A stretch of 64,000 bases of DNA, taken from Myxococcus xanthus (GTDB taxonomy: Bacteria; Myxococcota; Myxococcia; Myxococcales; Myxococcaceae). Each line of letters opens with the position of its first letter. Position 1 is the stretch's first letter. This document shows positions 34,583-43,313 of this stretch, piece after piece. The DNA lies in the NCBI RefSeq assembly GCF_900106535.1, contig NZ_FNOH01000012.1:215658-279657 (forward strand). Reading direction: 5' to 3'. The notes beneath the pieces are model-generated. The model made no database searches. It saw nothing but the letters and a program-made list of their open reading frames with translations, and was not told where the DNA came from. A program made the position numbers and the translations under genes.

Positions 34583-35668
34583 ATGCGCCGCCTGCTCGCC
34601 CTCGCCGTTCCGCTTGCCCTGATGATGGGCACTGGCTGTGTCGCCCACGTCCACGGGCCGGCGCGGCACCACGCCCCGGTTCAGGTCATCGAGTACAGCT
34701 ATTCGAGCGACCACCCCATCCCCGATGACTTCGGCGGCGGCTGGTGCCCGTACTCGCACGTGCATGTCCACGACTACGAGCCGACCACGACGTACTACGT
34801 CTACTCGGACGACGCGTACTACTACAGTGGCCCGTCGGTGGTCTGGTACTGGAACGACCACCCGCACGCGCACGGCGGCCTCTGCAACATGCACGGGCGC
34901 CACTCCCACGACTACTACCCGAGCACGGGAAGCATCTACCGCTACGAGCGCAACCGCGGCTACGTGTGGAGCCGCACGCACAGCGCTTCCGCGGGCTACG
35001 GCTACGTGCGCCCGGCGACGCGCCCCTCCAACCGTCCCGTGGTGCCCGGCAACACGTACAGCGGAACCCGGCCTCCTCCGGGAGGTACGCGCTGGACCAC
35101 GCCGCGCGGTTCCAGCTCGGGCGGCAACCACCGGCCGTCGCGCGGCCAGGGCAACAACTCTGGCAGCGGCTGGAGCAGCCCTCCCGCGGGACGCACCTCG
35201 AACAACGCCGCGCCCAGCAACAACTCCGGCAGCGGATGGAGCAGCCCTCCCGCGGGACGCACCTCGAACAACGCCGCGCCGAAGGACGACGACTCGCGCG
35301 ACAACAACAGCGGCAACCGCTGGGGCAGCGGCAACTCCGGGAGCAGCGGCAACTCCAACAGCGGCAACTCCAACAGCGGCAGCGGCTGGAACACGCGGGG
35401 AGGCAGCAGCGGCGGCTCCAGCAGCTCGGGCTCCAGCAACTCCAGCTCCAGCAACTCCAGCTCCAGCGGCAGCGGTTGGGGACGCGGTGGCAGCAGCTCC
35501 GGCAGCAGCAACCGGAGCTCCAGCAGCAGCTCGGGCTCCAGCTCCAGCAGCGGGGGCTGGGGACGCGGGGGTAGCAGCAGCGGGAAGTCGTCCTCGGGCT
35601 CCAGCGCGCCTCCGTCCGGCCGCTCGGGTTCGTCGTCCTCCTCCGGCGGCAACGGCCGCTGGCGCTGA
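34583..35668 (+). CDS. Ser/Asn/Gly-rich surface lipoprotein
   Basis: The 361-residue product begins with a lipoprotein signal (MRRLLALAVPLALMMGTGC, Cys 19). A first mature domain (about 20-150) is His- and Tyr-rich (for example HVHVHDYEP, TTTYYVYSDDAYYYSG, GRHSHDYYPSTGSIYRYERN). The rest (about 165-361) is low-complexity Ser, Gly, Asn with Trp spaced through it (SGSGWGRGG), and holds two exact copies of a 21-residue unit. This composition suggests an extended, flexible or metal-binding surface protein. ATG 34583 has CAGGAGAG upstream, behind a perfect dyad. Its codon choice remains GC-rich like the neighbours. No family is recognised. Confidence 0.8.
   Translation: MRRLLALAVPLALMMGTGCVAHVHGPARHHAPVQVIEYSYSSDHPIPDDFGGGWCPYSHVHVHDYEPTTTYYVYSDDAYYYSGPSVVWYWNDHPHAHGGLCNMHGRHSHDYYPSTGSIYRYERNRGYVWSRTHSASAGYGYVRPATRPSNRPVVPGNTYSGTRPPPGGTRWTTPRGSSSGGNHRPSRGQGNNSGSGWSSPPAGRTSNNAAPSNNSGSGWSSPPAGRTSNNAAPKDDDSRDNNSGNRWGSGNSGSSGNSNSGNSNSGSGWNTRGGSSGGSSSSGSSNSSSSNSSSSGSGWGRGGSSSGSSNRSSSSSSGSSSSSGGWGRGGSSSGKSSSGSSAPPSGRSGSSSSSGGNGRWR
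35153..35281. repeat. Tandem 66-base duplication inside the lipoprotein gene
   Basis: A 63-base block starting AACAACTC is repeated with a 66-base period (35153-35215 and 35219-35281) and only two base changes. Both copies encode the same residues, NNSGSGWSSPPAGRTSNNAA plus Pro. This is a recent in-frame duplication; the low-complexity sequence that follows to 35640 shows many shorter Ser/Gly/Asn codon repeats. Confidence 0.85.
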
Positions 35669-35880
35669 GTCAGGCCACACCGCGGGGCGGGTGACGGTTC
35701 GACAACACCTGGCTTCCACATGAACGGCGCCGCGTCCCACTCCGGGGCGCGGCGCTGATGTTTTTCGGACAGCGCGGCGCCCTCCAGCCCCATGGCCAGC
35801 ACCACCGCGGCGTCGACCAGGGGACGGACGGAGCATGGGGTGGATTGCCGCCACGTGAGGCCGTGGAGAGCTTTCCCGCG

Positions 35881-36741
35881 ATGATGCGTCCTCTCCTGAT
35901 GGTTCCATGTGCCGTGCTGGGACTCTCACTGGGCTGCGGCCCTGGCGATTACACACCCGACCCTGGCGTGCAGACCGACGACGCCGAGGCCGTGGACCTG
36001 GACAACCTCCACATTGGTGTCAGCGGCACGGTGGACCTGCTCCCCGAGGCCCGGCGGTTGATCGAGGCCCGGGGCCTGCCCCTGCCCTCGCTGGAGGGAG
36101 CGCCCCTCACCGCCGCGGAGCCCCTGCGGCTGGCGGTGAATGACGCCAACGCCACCTTCGGCACCGCGCCGGCCGCCGCGGATGGCGCCTTCACCGTGCG
36201 CGACGTGGCGGTGCGGGAGATGCACCTGAGCCTCGCGGTGGGCGCGGAGGCCGCGGGCCTGGTGCCCGCCCATACCGTCGTCTACGACGCCGCCTTCACC
36301 GGTGCCCGGCCGCGCACGGACATCATTGGTGCGCGCGTGTGGGCGCTGCCGGACGCCTTCCATGACGCGCTCAGCGTCGCCGTGGGGGAGAGCGCCATCC
36401 GGGGCCACACCGACAACCGGGCGGCCACCCTGCGCGACGCCGGCTTCGTGCTGGGGCGCGTGGTGGATGCCAGCGGCCATCCCGTCGCTGGCGCGAAGGT
36501 CGCCCCCGACGGCGAGGCGCTGGCCGGTCGCATCTACTACCCCACCGCCGACCTCCAGGGAGTGAACCAGGAGGGCACCGGCCCGGACGGATTGTTCGTC
36601 TACGTCCACTCGGGCGCGGACGCGGAGGCCTTCCTCCTGTCCGTCACGGGCACGGACGACTACACGCCACGCAACGTGGGCGTGGCGCCGGGCTGGGGGC
36701 TGGTGCTCACCGTCCATCCCGGCCTCCACCCGCCTCCCTAG
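35881..36741 (+). CDS. Exported lipoprotein, unknown function
   Basis: The 286-residue product starts MMRPLLMVPCAVLGLSLGC, with a lipobox ending in Cys 19. The mature sequence begins GPGDYTPDPGVQTDDAEA and continues beta-rich. The C-terminal part (about 200-286), with DAGFVLGRVVDASGHPVAGAKVAPDGE, resembles a carboxypeptidase-regulatory or SpaA-like beta sandwich (the GRVVDASGHPVAGAKV pattern is typical of such folds). ATG 35881 follows a GGAGAG site. It stands between the Ser-rich lipoprotein and a histidine kinase gene on the same strand. Function not known. Confidence 0.8.
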   Translation: MMRPLLMVPCAVLGLSLGCGPGDYTPDPGVQTDDAEAVDLDNLHIGVSGTVDLLPEARRLIEARGLPLPSLEGAPLTAAEPLRLAVNDANATFGTAPAAADGAFTVRDVAVREMHLSLAVGAEAAGLVPAHTVVYDAAFTGARPRTDIIGARVWALPDAFHDALSVAVGESAIRGHTDNRAATLRDAGFVLGRVVDASGHPVAGAKVAPDGEALAGRIYYPTADLQGVNQEGTGPDGLFVYVHSGADAEAFLLSVTGTDDYTPRNVGVAPGWGLVLTVHPGLHPPP

Positions 36742-37009
36742 ACAGCGCGGCGCCCGGCCTTCCGCTCGCGGCTCGGCTGCTCGGGGTCTGCTGCCCCGCG
36801 CGCTGGCCGCCCCCATGTTCCGACGGAGGCGCGCACGGCCCGAGCCAATGACTGGCGGCGCCCCCACCGTCCGCACCCATCGCTGCGCCGCACTCGCGTC
36901 CGATGCCGGATGCAAGGGCGCGACGCATCTCTCGCTGGAGCGTCTCGACCGGGGGCCTGGGGCCGGTGCGTCACGGGAGGAGCCCTGTGCGTTCCAGGGG
37001 GACGCCACG

Positions 37010-39424
37010 ATGAACGAGTGCTGGAGGCCGCAGCGCCGGAGCGCAGCCATGGCCCGCGGCATCGCCTGGCTCGCGACGCTGGGCGCCCCGCTCGTGGGCG
37101 CGCTGTACCTCCTGGGCTGGGCCTGGGACGTGGAGATGCTGAGGCCCGGCGTGGCTGGCATCCCCATGACGCCGGTGACGGGCATCGCCATGATTTTCGG
37201 CGGCGCCGCACTGGGCCTGCGGCTGCGCGCCCGCCCGTTCCGCCATCAGGAATCCACGGCCACCGCCTGCGCGCTGGTGATGGTGGTCATCGGCGCGGTG
37301 AGTCTCCTGCGCGACATCACGGGCTGGGACGTGGGGATGGAGCACATCATGCTGCGCCTGCTCGATGGACACGCCTCGGTGCTCCCTCTCCCCTCTCCCC
37401 TCTCCGCCACCTGCTTGACGCTGCTGGGCGCGGCCCTGGCCCTCCCGGAGCGGAGCCACTCCGTCCGGTTGCGCGACACGCTGGTCGTGTTGTCACTGGT
37501 GACCTCGACGCTGGGCCTCAACGGCCTGTTGATGGGCCCCTTGTTGACGGTGGGCACCCTGCCCTTCCTCGCCGAGCGCAGCATGGGCCTGCCCACCGCG
37601 CTGACACTGATGTTGCTGGCAGTGGGCACGCTCTGCGCATGGCCGGGGCTGGGACTGATGGGCCGCATCACCCGCGATTCGCTCGGCGGCTTCCTCGCGC
37701 GCCGGCTGGTGCCGGTGACGCTGCTCGGCCCCTCGGTGCTGGGCATGGTGTTGATGCTCCTGCACGAGGTGCGCGCCATCAACCTGGAGGCGAAGCTCCC
37801 CATCTTCGCCACCTTCGTGAGCGCGGGCGGCGCGGCGCTCGTGCTCCTGTCCGCGCGGGCGCTGGACCACATTGAAGCCCACCGCCAACAGGCCACCGCG
37901 GCGCTGGAGGCCTCCGAAGCACGCTACCGGGGCCTGCTGGAGACCACCCCCGCGCCGCTGCTGACGGTGGACGCGCAAGGCCTGCTGCGCTTCGTCAACA
38001 CGGAGGCGGAGCGGGTGTTCGGCTACCCGCGCGAGGAACTGCTGGGACGCGAGGTGGAGGTGCTGGTCCCCGAAGGGCTCTTTGGTGGCCGGAGCCTGGA
38101 CACCGGCTTGGGCGAGCGCGCCATCCAAGGCCGCCGCAAGGACGGCAGCCCGCTGTCGCTGGAGGTGCGACTGAGCCCGGTATCAGGCCCGGAAGGTCCC
38201 AGCGTGCTCGCCGTCGTCCGCGACGTGTCGGAGCGAGAGCGGTACCTCTCCAAGGTCCAGCGCGCCCGTGAGGAAGCAGAGATGCAGCGCAGCCAGGTGC
38301 AGGCCCTGCTGGACCACACGCCCGTGGGAATCGTCTTCGCGGAGGCGGACGGCGGCGGGCTGGTGGCCAATCCCGTCGCGGAGCAACTGCTCGGGCGCCC
38401 GCTGAAGGGCGTGTCGCTGGCGATGACGGGGATCAACCCCGTCGTGCTCACCACCGACGGCAAGCCGGCCCGCCGGGAGGACGTGCCCATCGTCCGCGCG
38501 CTGCTCACGGGCCAGCTCGCGGGGCCCGAGGAGTTCCTCATCCTCCACCCCGATGGGAGCCGGCTGCCGGTGTTGATGACCGCGGCCCCCGTCTTCGGTC
38601 CCAGCGGGAAGGTGCGCGGCGTGGTCTCCACGGCGCAGGACGTGACGACGCGCCACGAACTGGACCGGCTCCGCGAGGAATACGTCAGCCTCATCTCCCA
38701 CGACCTGCGCAATCCGCTCCACACCATCAGCCTGCGCGTGGGACTGCTGCGGCGCGCCCTGCGCGAGCAGAACCTGGAGCGGGAGGAATCCATGACGGAG
38801 GCCATCCAGCGCAGCGTGGCCTGGATGAACACCATGATTGAGGACCTGCTGGAAGGCTCGCGGCTGGAGTCCCAGCGGGAGACGCTGCGCCGCGAGCCCC
38901 GAGACCTGGCGCGCTTCCTGGAAGAGGTGATGGAGCGGGACGTGGCCCCCGACGTGCGCGAGCGCTTCCACCTGGAGGTCCCAGGCGCGCTGCCCCCCAT
39001 CTGGATGGACGCGGCGAGGCTGGAGCGGGTGATGGCCAACCTGCTGAGCAACGCCGCCAAGTACAGCCCCGGTGGGCAGCCCATCACCGTGCGAGCCCAG
39101 CTCCAGCCGGAACAGGTGGTGGTGTCGGTGAAGGACCTGGGCCCCGGGCTGAGCCCGGAAGACGCCGCGCGCGTCTTCGACAAGTACTTCCGCACGCAGA
39201 AGAGCGGCGCGTCGGACGCGAAGGGGCTGGGGCTGGGGCTGTACATCAGCCGCCTCATCATCGAAGCGCACGGCGGGCGCATCTGGGTGGAGAGCGAGCC
39301 CGGCCAGGGCTCCACCTTCAGCTTCAGCCTGCCCGTGGCCCCGCCCGGCGCGAACCCGCTCCCGCCCCAGGTCCCGGATGACCAGGCCCCGGCGGCGGGA
39401 GACGGCTCGGCCGTCAGCGCGTAG
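37010..39424 (+). CDS. Membrane histidine kinase with two PAS domains
   Basis: The 804-residue sensor kinase has an N-terminal block of about seven hydrophobic segments (about 10-280), two PAS domains (about 305-420, RYRGLLETTPAPLLTVDAQG; and about 430-555, LLDHTPVGIVFAEADGGG), a HisKA domain with phospho-acceptor His564 (SLISHDLRNPLHT) and a HATPase_c domain (NLLSNAAKYSPGG, VKDLGPGLSP, KGLGLGLYISRLIIEAHGG). It should autophosphorylate in response to a membrane-linked or PAS-sensed signal. No response regulator gene lies beside it, so it is an orphan kinase, common in myxobacteria. ATG 37010 is preceded by AGGGGG; earlier in-frame starts from 36815 lack support. The stop overlaps the converging TolB-like gene by 11 bases. 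Confidence 0.92.
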   Translation: MNECWRPQRRSAAMARGIAWLATLGAPLVGALYLLGWAWDVEMLRPGVAGIPMTPVTGIAMIFGGAALGLRLRARPFRHQESTATACALVMVVIGAVSLLRDITGWDVGMEHIMLRLLDGHASVLPLPSPLSATCLTLLGAALALPERSHSVRLRDTLVVLSLVTSTLGLNGLLMGPLLTVGTLPFLAERSMGLPTALTLMLLAVGTLCAWPGLGLMGRITRDSLGGFLARRLVPVTLLGPSVLGMVLMLLHEVRAINLEAKLPIFATFVSAGGAALVLLSARALDHIEAHRQQATAALEASEARYRGLLETTPAPLLTVDAQGLLRFVNTEAERVFGYPREELLGREVEVLVPEGLFGGRSLDTGLGERAIQGRRKDGSPLSLEVRLSPVSGPEGPSVLAVVRDVSERERYLSKVQRAREEAEMQRSQVQALLDHTPVGIVFAEADGGGLVANPVAEQLLGRPLKGVSLAMTGINPVVLTTDGKPARREDVPIVRALLTGQLAGPEEFLILHPDGSRLPVLMTAAPVFGPSGKVRGVVSTAQDVTTRHELDRLREEYVSLISHDLRNPLHTISLRVGLLRRALREQNLEREESMTEAIQRSVAWMNTMIEDLLEGSRLESQRETLRREPRDLARFLEEVMERDVAPDVRERFHLEVPGALPPIWMDAARLERVMANLLSNAAKYSPGGQPITVRAQLQPEQVVVSVKDLGPGLSPEDAARVFDKYFRTQKSGASDAKGLGLGLYISRLIIEAHGGRIWVESEPGQGSTFSFSLPVAPPGANPLPPQVPDDQAPAAGDGSAVSA

Positions 39425-40514
39425 GGGCCCAGCGCGGCAGCCAGTCCGGCCCCTTGGCGGTCGTCAGACGCGTCTGCCCGCTGCCATCCGCGCGCATGAC
39501 GTACACGTCCGTGTCGCCCTGGCGCTCGGACACGAAGGCCAGGTACTTCCCGTCCGGACTCCACGCGGGCATGTCGTCCCGGTGCTTGCCGTCCGTCAGG
39601 GCCACCGGCGCGCCGCCCGCCACCGCCACCATCCAGATGCGGGCGTTCCCATCCGGCAGACGGCTCACGTAGACCAGTCGTTGCCCATCCGGACTCCAGG
39701 CGGCCTCACGCTCGTCGCCCTCGAAGGACTCGCCCGACACGGCGCGCAGGTCCGAACCGTCCGGACGGAGGAAGTACAGCCGGTCCTTGCGCTCGCGATC
39801 GCTGACGATGACGAGCCACTTGCCGTCCGGGCTCCACTTCGGCGTGCGGTCCTCATGGTGGAAGAAGGTGAGGCGGCGCTCACCACTGCCGTCCGCGTTC
39901 GCCACGTAGACTTCGGGGTCGCCCTCGCGGCTGCATACGAAGGCCACCTCCTTCCCATCCGGAGACACCGCCGGCTCGAAGCAGCCTTGTGGCACCTGCG
40001 TGAGGCGCACCTCCGGCCCCCCCTCACGGGGCTCCAGGCGCACCACGTCACTGAAGCCCTCCGCGTCGGACTCGGCCACCAACCAGGTGCCATCCGGCGC
40101 CCAGCTCGCGTTGCGCGCACGCGCCCGGGGCGGGTGCAGCGGTACCGCCGGGCTCTTGCCATCCAGCGGCAGGACCCGCATCTGCTGGCGGTGCAGCCCG
40201 CCCTCCTCCGTCGCGGTGATGACGAGCAGCGACTTGCCGTCCGGCGACAGGGGACCGGGGTACTCGTCCTCCTCGCCGCGCGTCAGCTGCGTCTCCACAC
40301 CGTCCGGACTCACCTTCCAGACATCCTTCTGCCCTGCCCGCTCCGACAAGAAGATGACCGCGCCTGGAATGGAGCGAGCCTCCTCCTTGGACAGCGGCCC
40401 GGAGCCGGACGTCCCGCCACACCGGCCGGAACATCCGACACCGAGCACGGCGAGCGCGGTCAGACACCGCGCCCGCCACGGCCAGGAACGTTGAAGCCGT
40501 TCAAGGCCCCGCAT
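39414..40514 (-). CDS. TolB-like beta-propeller lipoprotein
   Basis: The 366-residue product has a basic N-terminus, a hydrophobic core and a lipobox ending GVGC (about residue 28). The mature part is a series of about six PD40/WD40-like blades, each holding a SPDGK-type turn and a strand such as YVANADGSGERRLTFF, LYFLRPDGSDLRAVS and VYVMRADGSGQTRLT. This is the TolB C-terminal propeller fold, used in periplasmic protein binding. ATG 40514 follows GAGG; the gene begins 7 bases after the stop of the peptidoglycan hydrolase gene, so both may be co-transcribed. Confidence 0.88.
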   Translation of the reverse strand: MRGLERLQRSWPWRARCLTALAVLGVGCSGRCGGTSGSGPLSKEEARSIPGAVIFLSERAGQKDVWKVSPDGVETQLTRGEEDEYPGPLSPDGKSLLVITATEEGGLHRQQMRVLPLDGKSPAVPLHPPRARARNASWAPDGTWLVAESDAEGFSDVVRLEPREGGPEVRLTQVPQGCFEPAVSPDGKEVAFVCSREGDPEVYVANADGSGERRLTFFHHEDRTPKWSPDGKWLVIVSDRERKDRLYFLRPDGSDLRAVSGESFEGDEREAAWSPDGQRLVYVSRLPDGNARIWMVAVAGGAPVALTDGKHRDDMPAWSPDGKYLAFVSERQGDTDVYVMRADGSGQTRLTTAKGPDWLPRWAPTR

Positions 40515-40521
40515 CACCACC

Positions 40522-42153
40522 TCACTGAATCCGGAGGGCGTCCGCCATGACGACGTAGCCTTCGGTGGCCCAGCGGCTCAGCTGCACCTTGTTCCAGCCG
40601 GCGTTGAAGTTGTAGGTGCCCAGCGTCACCCACTTGCTGCCGTTGGTCTGCTGGTTCACCGTCACCGTGCTGTTGCCGCCCGCGTGCGTAATCATGAAGG
40701 GCGCCGCGGGAGAGCGGTTGGTGCCCTGCACCCACCAGGCCTGGATGGTCCGGCTGCCCGCCGCAGGCATGTGGAAGTGGAACACCGCCGGCTCGGAGAC
40801 GGGCTGCGTGGAGGCGTAGTAGTAGTCGTTGCCGTAGTAGCCCGCGCTGGTGCCACGCGCCCAGGTGGACGGCACCGCGATGTAGCCCTTGCTGGAGTCG
40901 TTGTTGGCGTTGTTGCTGTCCACGACGATGACCGGGTTCGTTCCACCGCCGCCGTCACCACACTCGCTGCGAATCTTGCTGATGTACGTGGACCACGGCC
41001 AGTTGGGGCCCGGGTCCGTGCGGGTCTCCGGCTGCAGCCGGCCGTGCGCCACGATGTGGTAGCTGTCGCGCGGGATGCCCTGGTCCCGGGTGATGTTGCA
41101 CGTCAGCTTGGCGGAGGTGGTGATCATCCCCGTGGAGAACGAGGCCGAGCTGGCGTAGCCACCGTGCTCGATGCCGATGGAGAAGTCGTTCGTCGACCGG
41201 CCGTTGAGGTTCGACTTGACGCCGCCGTTGAGGCTGCTGCGGTAGGCAGCGGCCACGTGCCAAGCGCGGCTCGACTCACGCACGAGCTGCGACACCTCGG
41301 TGCCGCTCTCGTTGACCACGTAGTGCGCGCTCACTCCCGCGGCGGAGTTGGTCAGCCAGCTCCAGCAACCCGAGTAGCCACCCTCACAGGTGTGGATGAC
41401 GACCATTTGCTGACCGATGCCAGCGGGCCGCGCGTTGTAGTTGGGCGACGGGCGCCAGATGGAGGCCGCGTAGTCCGGGCCGGCCGCAAGGGCCTGCATC
41501 TTCGGCAGGGCGAACTTCGGCTCGACCTGGGTGGCCTCCAGCGACACAGCCACCTTGCCCGCCGGCGTGAAGGCGCCCGCGCCCTCGCGCAGCACCGAGT
41601 ACACGTCGTTGTGGATGTAGTGCGCCTGGATGTCCGGGTCGGAGATGTCCGTCAGGCGCACGGCCACCGGGGCCCACGCGCCCAGGTCCGCGCGGTCGAT
41701 GCCCGCCTCATCGGCGTACTTCGACAGCAGCGCAGCGCCGGCGCGCAGGTTGGCCAGCGGCTCGTCACGCACCGCGTCCGCGGACACACCCGCCAGGGCG
41801 GCGCCGTCGGTGATGAGCTGACCGCGCAGGGCCAGCAGACCAAAGGCCGCCGGGCGGCCCTCGAACTCCTCCTCGCCGCGGACGTGCTCCCAGCGCGTCT
41901 CCGCGTAGGAGATGGCCTTGAGCAGGCTCACCGGAACGTTGAACTCACCAGCGGCCTTCGTGAACTGCGCGTCCAGTTCGTTGGGCGTGCGGCGAGCCGC
42001 GTCGGCCACCGCGCGGGCGGCGTCGTCCACCGCGCCTGCGGGAACCTGCGACTCAGGTGCTGTTTCTTCCGGAGACGTTTCGGGCTGGGGGCCACAGGCC
42101 GCCAGGGCCATGGCCGCGGCCGTCACCGCGAACGTCTTGCGCAACACGTGCAT
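40522..42153 (-). CDS. Three-module peptidoglycan hydrolase lipoprotein
   Basis: The 543-residue product is a lipoprotein (signal ending LAAC, Cys 20). It has three modules. Residues about 58-190 resemble a lytic transglycosylase (FNVPVSLLKAISYAETRW with a likely catalytic Glu, then AAFGLLAL). Residues about 225-390 are an Amidase_2 domain, a zinc enzyme that cuts the N-acetylmuramoyl-L-alanine bond: VVIHTCEGGY, IGIEHGGY and HGRLQPETRTDPGPNWPW. Residues about 410-543 resemble a golvesin/Xly cell-wall binding domain, ending WATEGYVVMADALRIQ. ATG 42153 has AAGGAG upstream. The product could cut both glycan and peptide links, for example during predation or cell-wall growth. Confidence 0.9.
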   Translation of the reverse strand: MHVLRKTFAVTAAAMALAACGPQPETSPEETAPESQVPAGAVDDAARAVADAARRTPNELDAQFTKAAGEFNVPVSLLKAISYAETRWEHVRGEEEFEGRPAAFGLLALRGQLITDGAALAGVSADAVRDEPLANLRAGAALLSKYADEAGIDRADLGAWAPVAVRLTDISDPDIQAHYIHNDVYSVLREGAGAFTPAGKVAVSLEATQVEPKFALPKMQALAAGPDYAASIWRPSPNYNARPAGIGQQMVVIHTCEGGYSGCWSWLTNSAAGVSAHYVVNESGTEVSQLVRESSRAWHVAAAYRSSLNGGVKSNLNGRSTNDFSIGIEHGGYASSASFSTGMITTSAKLTCNITRDQGIPRDSYHIVAHGRLQPETRTDPGPNWPWSTYISKIRSECGDGGGGTNPVIVVDSNNANNDSSKGYIAVPSTWARGTSAGYYGNDYYYASTQPVSEPAVFHFHMPAAGSRTIQAWWVQGTNRSPAAPFMITHAGGNSTVTVNQQTNGSKWVTLGTYNFNAGWNKVQLSRWATEGYVVMADALRIQ

Positions 42154-42564
42154 GGAAACTCCTTGAAGGGGGGTCAGCAGCTCCACGGTCGCCCCCGTCC
42201 CACGGGAGCGGCGCAGGGGGCCACTCCTGAGCACCATGCATGCCAGCCGCGCATTCCCAGGGAGCACCTCTTTTTCCCGACCCCAGGTGGAGCATGGATG
42301 CTCCACCTTCCCGTCAAGAAATCTGCCCTCGAACCCGGGCCCCCGACGGTGCAACCACCCGGAATCAGGAATGACGCACATGTAAGCCCTGACAATCCAG
42401 GCGTCGGATTGGCCAACCGATGTCGCACTGACGTGTTTCGAGACAGCCCGACGTAAAGTTTATTTACTACCTTTCCAGTTCTCCCCACCTTTTGGCGTGA
42501 CACCGGATGCAGGGGATAGGACGAGGGGGCCGACAGGGGCGAGGGCTTCCGCTATGAGGGGGCC
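42154..42564. other. 411-base divergent intergenic region
   Basis: No gene is visible here; this is the regulatory space between the peptidoglycan hydrolase gene and the metallophosphoesterase gene, which diverge. It holds a perfect dyad at 42285-42308 (separate entry), an AT-rich patch around 42454-42480 (AAAGTTTATTTACTACC), and a polyT stretch at 42271-42275. I find no convincing sigma-54 pair; the AT-rich patch may belong to a promoter for either gene. Confidence 0.6.
42285..42308. repeat. Perfect 24-bp dyad upstream of the peptidoglycan hydrolase
   Basis: AGGTGGAGCAT and ATGCTCCACCT are perfect 11-base arms around GG. It lies 132 bases before the hydrolase start and 257 bases before the phosphoesterase start. 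On the minus strand it is followed by GGGGTCGGG and an A-run, not a U-run, so it is not a terminator. Candidate operator. Confidence 0.6.
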
Positions 42565-43302
42565 ATGCGGCTCTTCGGAATCGGCGACACCCACCTGCCC
42601 TCCACGCGACAGAAGGACATGCACCGCTTCGGGTGGTCCGAGCACCCCCTGCCGCTGCAGCGCGCGTGGGATGAGCGGGTGGCTCCGGAGGACGTGGTCA
42701 TCGTGGCGGGGGACATCTCCTGGGCCACGCGGGCCCACGAGGTGATGGACGACCTGGCGTGGCTGGACGCGCGCCCGGGGCGCAAGGTGCTGGTGCGCGG
42801 CAACCACGACTACTGGTGGGGTGACTCCGCCTCCAAGCTGCGCAAGCTGCTGGAGCCCTTCCGAACCCTGGAGGGCTTCCTCCACAACAACGCCGTCGTC
42901 ATGGGCCCGTGGGTGATTGCGGGCAGCCGGCTGTGGACCGCGCCGGAGGCGCCGCCCATGCCCGGTGGGGAGATGGGGGACGAGGCGGCGGACACCGGCT
43001 ATGTGGAGCGGGAGACGCGCCGGCTGACGGCCTCCATGGAGGACGCGAAGAAGAAGGAGGCAGCCAGCCCCACGCCGCTGGTGCGCGTGGTGGCCGTGCA
43101 CTTCCCGCCGGTGTACGCGAACGAGAAGTCCACCGCCTTCAGCGAGCCCATCGAAGCCTTCGGACCGAAGGTGTGCGTCTATGGCCACTTGCACGCGGCG
43201 GGCATTGCCGCGGGCTTCACGGGTGAGCGCGGCGGCGTACGCTACGTGCTGGCCTCGTGTGACGCGGCGGGCTTCGCCCCGGTGCTGCTCGACGAGGTGT
43301 GA
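42565..43302 (+). CDS. Calcineurin-like metallophosphoesterase
   Basis: The 245-residue cytoplasmic protein has all five motifs of the metallophosphoesterase superfamily: GDTHL, GDISWA, GNHDYWW, VHFPPV and GHLHA, which bind two metal ions and hydrolyse phospho-esters. The NHDYWW form and short insert are typical of a conserved bacterial subfamily of unknown substrate. It ends 11 bases before the DUF2378 gene on the same strand (RBS GAGGAGG directly after its stop), so the two form an operon. Confidence 0.92.
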   Translation: MRLFGIGDTHLPSTRQKDMHRFGWSEHPLPLQRAWDERVAPEDVVIVAGDISWATRAHEVMDDLAWLDARPGRKVLVRGNHDYWWGDSASKLRKLLEPFRTLEGFLHNNAVVMGPWVIAGSRLWTAPEAPPMPGGEMGDEAADTGYVERETRRLTASMEDAKKKEAASPTPLVRVVAVHFPPVYANEKSTAFSEPIEAFGPKVCVYGHLHAAGIAAGFTGERGGVRYVLASCDAAGFAPVLLDEV

Positions 43303-43313
43303 GGAGGCGCACC

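Noticed and set aside
34349..35956. Long N-terminal extension (536 codons) of the zinc-ribbon membrane protein
   Set aside because: It would be antisense to the Ser/Asn lipoprotein and is Ala/Arg/Val-rich noise; ATG 34348 has a proper ribosome site and begins at the zinc module.
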